Assembly (NCBI RefSeq): GCF_012295575.1
Contig: NZ_CP051180.1
Span: forward strand, 806,001-870,000
DNA length: 64,000 nt
Origin: Ferrimonas lipolytica
GTDB taxonomy: Bacteria; Pseudomonadota; Gammaproteobacteria; Enterobacterales; Shewanellaceae
Direction: 5' to 3'
Position 1 is the first letter of the stretch; every line of letters begins with the position of its first letter. Shown here one piece after another: positions 60,602-64,000 of the stretch. Made by a program: the position numbers and the translations under genes. The notes under the pieces are model-generated. The model made no database searches and was not told where the DNA came from. It worked only from the letters and a program-made list of their open reading frames with translations.

Positions 60602-60734
60602 ACTCGCTCCATTCATAGCCTTGTTATAGCGAGTCTATATCATTGTAAAATCATTGTGGTGATACCTCCGCCAGTGGAAACAAAAACCTCATATCGGCTA
60701 ACGGAGGTGAGTGGTGTTATCAGCACTCCTTGCC

Positions 60735-62084
60735 TCAATTTCGTGGTAATACGATTACGCCCAATGGCAAGCCACCACCGATTTCATCTCGCGCTACCGC
60801 CGTTACCACATCACCAGCGGCTAACGAAAGCAGCAGTGGACCAATAGCGGCGCTTTGGGTGCCAGTAGGAGTAACGGTGACGTAGTAATCACCTGGATTT
60901 AAGGCGACGCGCCCAGTTTCTTGGCCAATAGCAACATCGGTGAACGCTGGACTTTCATCGCTGATGTCAGCGTCTACCCCTACGTAGATATCGACATTGC
61001 CGGCACTTGGGGAGGCGTGCAGTAATCTCAGTCCCGCTTCGGTAGCTATCGAACGACGCATATCAGTAACAACCAAAGGGGCGATATCAGCAACGTTATT
61101 GATTGCCAACACTGTATACGCAACATCTTTAGTAAGGGTTACATCGGCATCGATAACATAGGTGCCGACCGCGGCTGTTGGCTCAACTTGAACGGTGTAA
61201 TCTCCTTGTGGCACATTCAAGTAGTCGCTAAAAGCAGTGTAGGGAACATCGGTTAACACGGTGGCGCCATTGGCCAGAACGTTAACTGCTGGGGCATCAG
61301 GTGATGCGTGCACGACCCGCAGTTCCGACCCAGCATTGGTGTCGCTAATAACCGTTGTGCCGTCATTGCTCCAGGCGATGAGAGCAACAGGAGAAATACC
61401 AGTGAGGGTGTTATTAACGGCGGCAAGCAGCAGATCGGTTCCAGTCTCCAGCGGTAGGGTTCCGCTGTCGTACACCACATCTTTAGTGCTCGCGAGAGTG
61501 ATTCGTACTTGATAATCGCCTGCCGCTACTTCGATTAAGCCGCTGTAGTCCCCAAAGGCGACATTACTGAGGGTGGCATCGACTGCCGTGATGTCGGCAT
61601 TGGGCTGGGTAACATAGATATCGACCGCAGGTGCGGCGGAACTGGCGTGCAATACCTGCAAGCGAATGTTACCAGCACCAAATTCACTCTTGCTGCGCTC
61701 TAAAATGAGCGGTGCCAAACTGCCATCTGCGACGTTACCCAGTGCCACCACCGAGTATTCGCTGTCGGCGCTAAAATCCAGTTGTGCAGGGCCGATAACC
61801 GTAGTGGTGGTGCTATCGGCAAGTATCGCGTCAACGCTGATGGAATGGGTGCCAGCAGGCAGCATCAAGAAGCCTGAACCAGCAAGGTAATCGACATCAG
61901 CTAATGCTTCTGCTCCATCAACGGCAACGTTGACCTTAGGAGCATCCGATGACGCATGCAATACACGAATATAGCTGTTTTCGGCTGCCGATATGGCACT
62001 GTCGTTGTCGTCATCACTGTCGCTGCATGCTACTAACGCGACGCTGGCCAATATGAGCAGCAGATATTGCTTGAGCTGGATCAT
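60735..62084 (-). CDS. DUF4397 tandem-repeat lipoprotein
   Basis: The 449-residue lipoprotein has a lipobox (VALVACSDS), an Asp-rich spacer and four repeats of the DUF4397 beta module, each starting with a RVLHASSDAPKVNV-type motif (about residues 37, 142, 253, 347). The domain is seen in bacterial surface proteins and may act in adhesion or sensing; the exact function is unknown. GGAGAG precedes the ATG. Nothing in the neighbourhood identifies a partner. Confidence 0.82.
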   Translation of the reverse strand: MIQLKQYLLLILASVALVACSDSDDDNDSAISAAENSYIRVLHASSDAPKVNVAVDGAEALADVDYLAGSGFLMLPAGTHSISVDAILADSTTTTVIGPAQLDFSADSEYSVVALGNVADGSLAPLILERSKSEFGAGNIRLQVLHASSAAPAVDIYVTQPNADITAVDATLSNVAFGDYSGLIEVAAGDYQVRITLASTKDVVYDSGTLPLETGTDLLLAAVNNTLTGISPVALIAWSNDGTTVISDTNAGSELRVVHASPDAPAVNVLANGATVLTDVPYTAFSDYLNVPQGDYTVQVEPTAAVGTYVIDADVTLTKDVAYTVLAINNVADIAPLVVTDMRRSIATEAGLRLLHASPSAGNVDIYVGVDADISDESPAFTDVAIGQETGRVALNPGDYYVTVTPTGTQSAAIGPLLLSLAAGDVVTAVARDEIGGGLPLGVIVLPRN

Positions 62085-62240
62085 TGTTTCTCTCCGTAGA
62101 CTGGTAATAGAGCCATCAAACGGAGACTAAATCGGTTTAGATCACTGCCACGGGTGATTTTATCCGAGCCAACAATCGCCAACTGATTATCGAGCAATCG
62201 AAACAACTATTAGTTAATGTCGCAGTAGGTCATTTAATTA

Positions 62241-62531
62241 GGCTGTGTACCAACTCAGTGTTGTTGTTCCAATACTGTTAAAGCTCAGGCTAGGCGAGTT
62301 TTGATACAAGCGGAAAGCACTACCGCCGTTGATCTTCTGCCGCACTGTAGCAGTTCAGCGAAGCGTTTTGGACTGCCACCTAAGCAGAGGGTATTGCATA
62401 AGGGGGCGGAGCTCCCCCTCAAATGCATACAAGAATGTGTCGTCGCTACCGCGACATAACTCCTTAAGAGTACTGCAATCGGTAGAGCCGAAGGCTTGAT
62501 ATAAACCTCAACAGTTAACAGTGACACAGCC
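62241..62531 (+). mobile_element. MITE-like element, copy E (full length)
   Basis: A 291-bp copy from GGCTGTGTACCAACTCAG to TAACAGTGACACAGCC. It is flanked by the direct repeat TTAATTA at 62234-62240 and 62532-62538, and carries the internal AAGCCTTCGGCTC-type and GTCGC/GCGAC hairpins. The region before it (62085-62240) holds the promoter of the DUF4397 gene. Confidence 0.83.
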
Positions 62532-62614
62532 TTAATTAACGGCGTTATATAGGCTAAGTTTAGTATCAGATATTCTATAATATAAAGCGGTAACAATATA
62601 ATACTGTTTACTTG

Positions 62615-62992
62615 TTATTTATTGATAAGTTTCCCTTTATGAAAGAACGTATGTTCGCCTCCAAATAACGCACTGCCGTGAATTATGTTTTTAGTTGGAT
62701 CAATTAGTACGGTGACAAAGTCGTTGTTATCTTGCTCATACCAGGCAATTAGATACTGTCCATAGTCGGTCCTTGTCGCTTGGTATGGGTAGCTTCCTTG
62801 CCACTCTATATGTTTATCATGATTACGGTAGCTGAGCTTTTCAGCTGTAAACTTGAGTGAATAAGTGTGTCCTTCAGAGTATTCATAGGTTATCACTTCA
62901 CCGGCTAGCTCAGCGGTTAGAAAGTTTGAATTATCAGCTTGCGCTAAAGTACTTAAAGACAGCAGCAAAGAGTATGCAAATATATTTTTCAT
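62615..62992 (-). CDS. Secreted MoaF/phenolic-acid-decarboxylase-like calycin protein
   Basis: The 125-residue protein has a signal peptide (ending AQA) and a single small beta-barrel pattern: ELAGEVITYEYSEGHTYSLKF, then YLIAWYEQDNNDFVTVLID and IHGSALFGGEHTFFHKG. This resembles the calycin fold of MoaF-like and phenolic acid decarboxylase proteins, but the catalytic residues of PadC are not clearly kept. A lipocalin-like binding protein is as likely as an enzyme. Confidence 0.55.
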   Translation of the reverse strand: MKNIFAYSLLLSLSTLAQADNSNFLTAELAGEVITYEYSEGHTYSLKFTAEKLSYRNHDKHIEWQGSYPYQATRTDYGQYLIAWYEQDNNDFVTVLIDPTKNIIHGSALFGGEHTFFHKGKLINK

Positions 62993-63431
62993 TAGGATTT
63001 TTCAAGTTTAGGGTTAATTATCAATGAAATTAATATTATTGATATTGATTTTTTTATAAGTGATTAATATCACATTCATTAATTTTTTAGTTTAGAGATA
63101 TTATATTTGCAAGCGATATTTAATTTCCTAAATATGTAGGTTGATTTTAAAACAAAGGTGCTGTTACCCTTAGATACGCTGAAACTCACGCCGTTAAAAA
63201 ACCTCACGCCAGTTAACTTTTTAGGTTTTATTTTATCAATGTAGCAACATTAAAGTGGGGGCGATTGCAGTCGATTGCTGAGCTAGCTGCAAGTCGGTAA
63301 AGCATTGCTAGAGTGCAAATTTGGGCTGCAAGGCGTCGCCCCATGCAACACAAAAATCCAATCAATCTTTAATCAAATTGTCTTTTTTGTTCCATAACCT
63401 GCCTGCGTAAACTTACTTTAAGGAATAAAAA
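62993..63431. other. 439-bp AT-rich gap upstream of the nucleotidase gene
   Basis: No gene is visible. The left half is very AT-rich (ATTAATATCACATTCATTAA and similar) and may carry promoters for both divergent genes. Confidence 0.4.
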
Positions 63432-64000
63432 GTGAAACGTAGTCTTGTTACTTTAGGTGTTATTGTTGCACTAGCTGGTTGTGATTCAGATAACCACAAT
63501 GTAGTTACTTCTGATTTTACCTTACAGCTCCTTCATGTTGCAGATATGGATGGCTCCAATGCAACGGTTCTCGAAAACGCCAGTAATATGTCGGCACTGG
63601 TTGAAGGTTTCACTTCTCAACATGCTAACAACACGTTATTCCTAAGCTCGGGTGATAACTATATCCCAGGCTCGCGTTATGATGCTGCGGCGGATGAGTC
63701 AATGGTAAATGTCGATACCATTGGTGTTCCAGGTGTTGCTCGCGCAGATATCGCCATGCTTAACGCCATGGGCTTACAAGCATCAGCGGTAGGCAATCAT
63801 GATCTCGATGGTGGTTCAGCTGAGTTTGCCAGCATTATTAACACACAATCTGCTAGCAGCTGTGACGCTAACATAAGCTGCAGCGCTGACTATATCGGTG
63901 CGCAGTTCCCTTATTTGAGTGCCAACATGGACTTTGCAACCGATGAGAATACGATTGCTCTGGTTGCTACTGCTGGACAAAGTGCGGCTAACTTAGCCAA
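63432..64000 (+). CDS. 5'-nucleotidase/2',3'-cyclic phosphodiesterase-type lipoprotein (partial, right edge)
   Basis: The reading frame starts GTG at 63432 behind AAGGAAT and stays open to the window end (189 codons). It has a lipobox (ALAGCDSD) and the calcineurin-like phosphoesterase motifs LLHVADMDG (metal ligands), SSGDNYIPGS and VGNHDLDGG. These are the first three blocks of the UshA/CpdB type. The usual DxH block reads DMDG here, with His missing at that place; this should be checked. The C-terminal half is outside the window. Confidence 0.85.
   Translation, partial: MKRSLVTLGVIVALAGCDSDNHNVVTSDFTLQLLHVADMDGSNATVLENASNMSALVEGFTSQHANNTLFLSSGDNYIPGSRYDAAADESMVNVDTIGVPGVARADIAMLNAMGLQASAVGNHDLDGGSAEFASIINTQSASSCDANISCSADYIGAQFPYLSANMDFATDENTIALVATAGQSAANLA

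Noticed and set aside
62285-62596. Minus-strand 103-residue frame over element E
   Set aside because: It lies mostly within the repeat element and has no ribosome-binding site; it is a repeat by-product.
1-64000. CRISPR arrays, prophage, integron or a luxI partner
   Set aside because: No regularly spaced repeats, phage structural genes, integrase or acyl-homoserine-lactone synthase were seen on either strand.

Overview
The window is a stretch of a marine-type gammaproteobacterial chromosome, probably of the Alteromonadales/Shewanella/Ferrimonas kind. The evidence is the gene content: a YbiT-type ABC-F protein, CysE, a HinT/YcfL cluster like that of E. coli, a DUF3360 permease, a multiheme c-type lipoprotein, and a tRNA-Ser(GGA) almost identical to the E. 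coli one. No single marker fixes the genus. I see no prophage, integron, CRISPR array or rRNA. Base composition looks even (around 48-50% GC by eye), except for a more AT-rich island around a LuxR-type regulator (about 23.2-24.6 kb) and the gap before the last gene.

Layout. 0-9 kb: the tamA-tamB outer-membrane assembly pair, a periplasmic isoaspartyl peptidase, a CBS protein, cysE, an M14-type deacylase, a hotdog protein and a DUF3360 permease. 9-20 kb: an ACT-domain regulator, a Mpo1-like protein, a LysR regulator, a porin, a PhnA-type protein, ybiT, an M20 peptidase and two NAD(P)-dependent dehydrogenase-like genes. 20-25 kb: a zinc-ribbon protein, a tetraheme lipoprotein and the LuxR solo. 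24.8-31.8 kb: a minus-strand run with sixA, a DUF533 protein, a HAD phosphatase, an unknown gene, clsA, an EEP-family hydrolase and pepO. 32-42 kb: an EamA exporter with a divergent AraC regulator, pdxH, a diguanylate cyclase, carbonic anhydrase, an M61 protease, and a hinT - two thioesterases - ycfL cluster.

42.3-46.4 kb holds the clearest functional unit. A promoter and a complete TPP riboswitch precede a TonB-dependent receptor, a small YkoF/Thiamine_BP-type protein, a PnuC-family (PnuT-like) permease and a kinase of the thiamine/choline kinase fold, with three overlapping or nearly touching junctions. It reads as an outer-membrane-to-cytoplasm thiamine salvage operon with phosphorylation trapping. 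Downstream come an Ada-AlkA fusion overlapping ogt (alkylation repair), a nitroreductase, an SMP-30-like protein, an NPP-type phosphodiesterase, tRNA-Ser, a YeiH-type transporter and pstSCAB without phoU. The right end has a MarC/YchE protein, a DUF4397 lipoprotein, a calycin-like secreted protein and the start of a 5'-nucleotidase-type lipoprotein cut by the window edge.

The most notable non-genic signal is a family of six related intergenic elements of 105-309 bp at about 4.7, 13.2, 13.3, 20.0, 53.3 and 62.2 kb. They have GGCTGTGT terminal inverted repeats. Each insertion is flanked by a 7-9 bp direct repeat (target-site duplication), and there is no transposase inside. I read them as a MITE family. 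Two copies sit exactly in the T-tracts of intrinsic terminators, and two lie in tandem inside one shared duplication.
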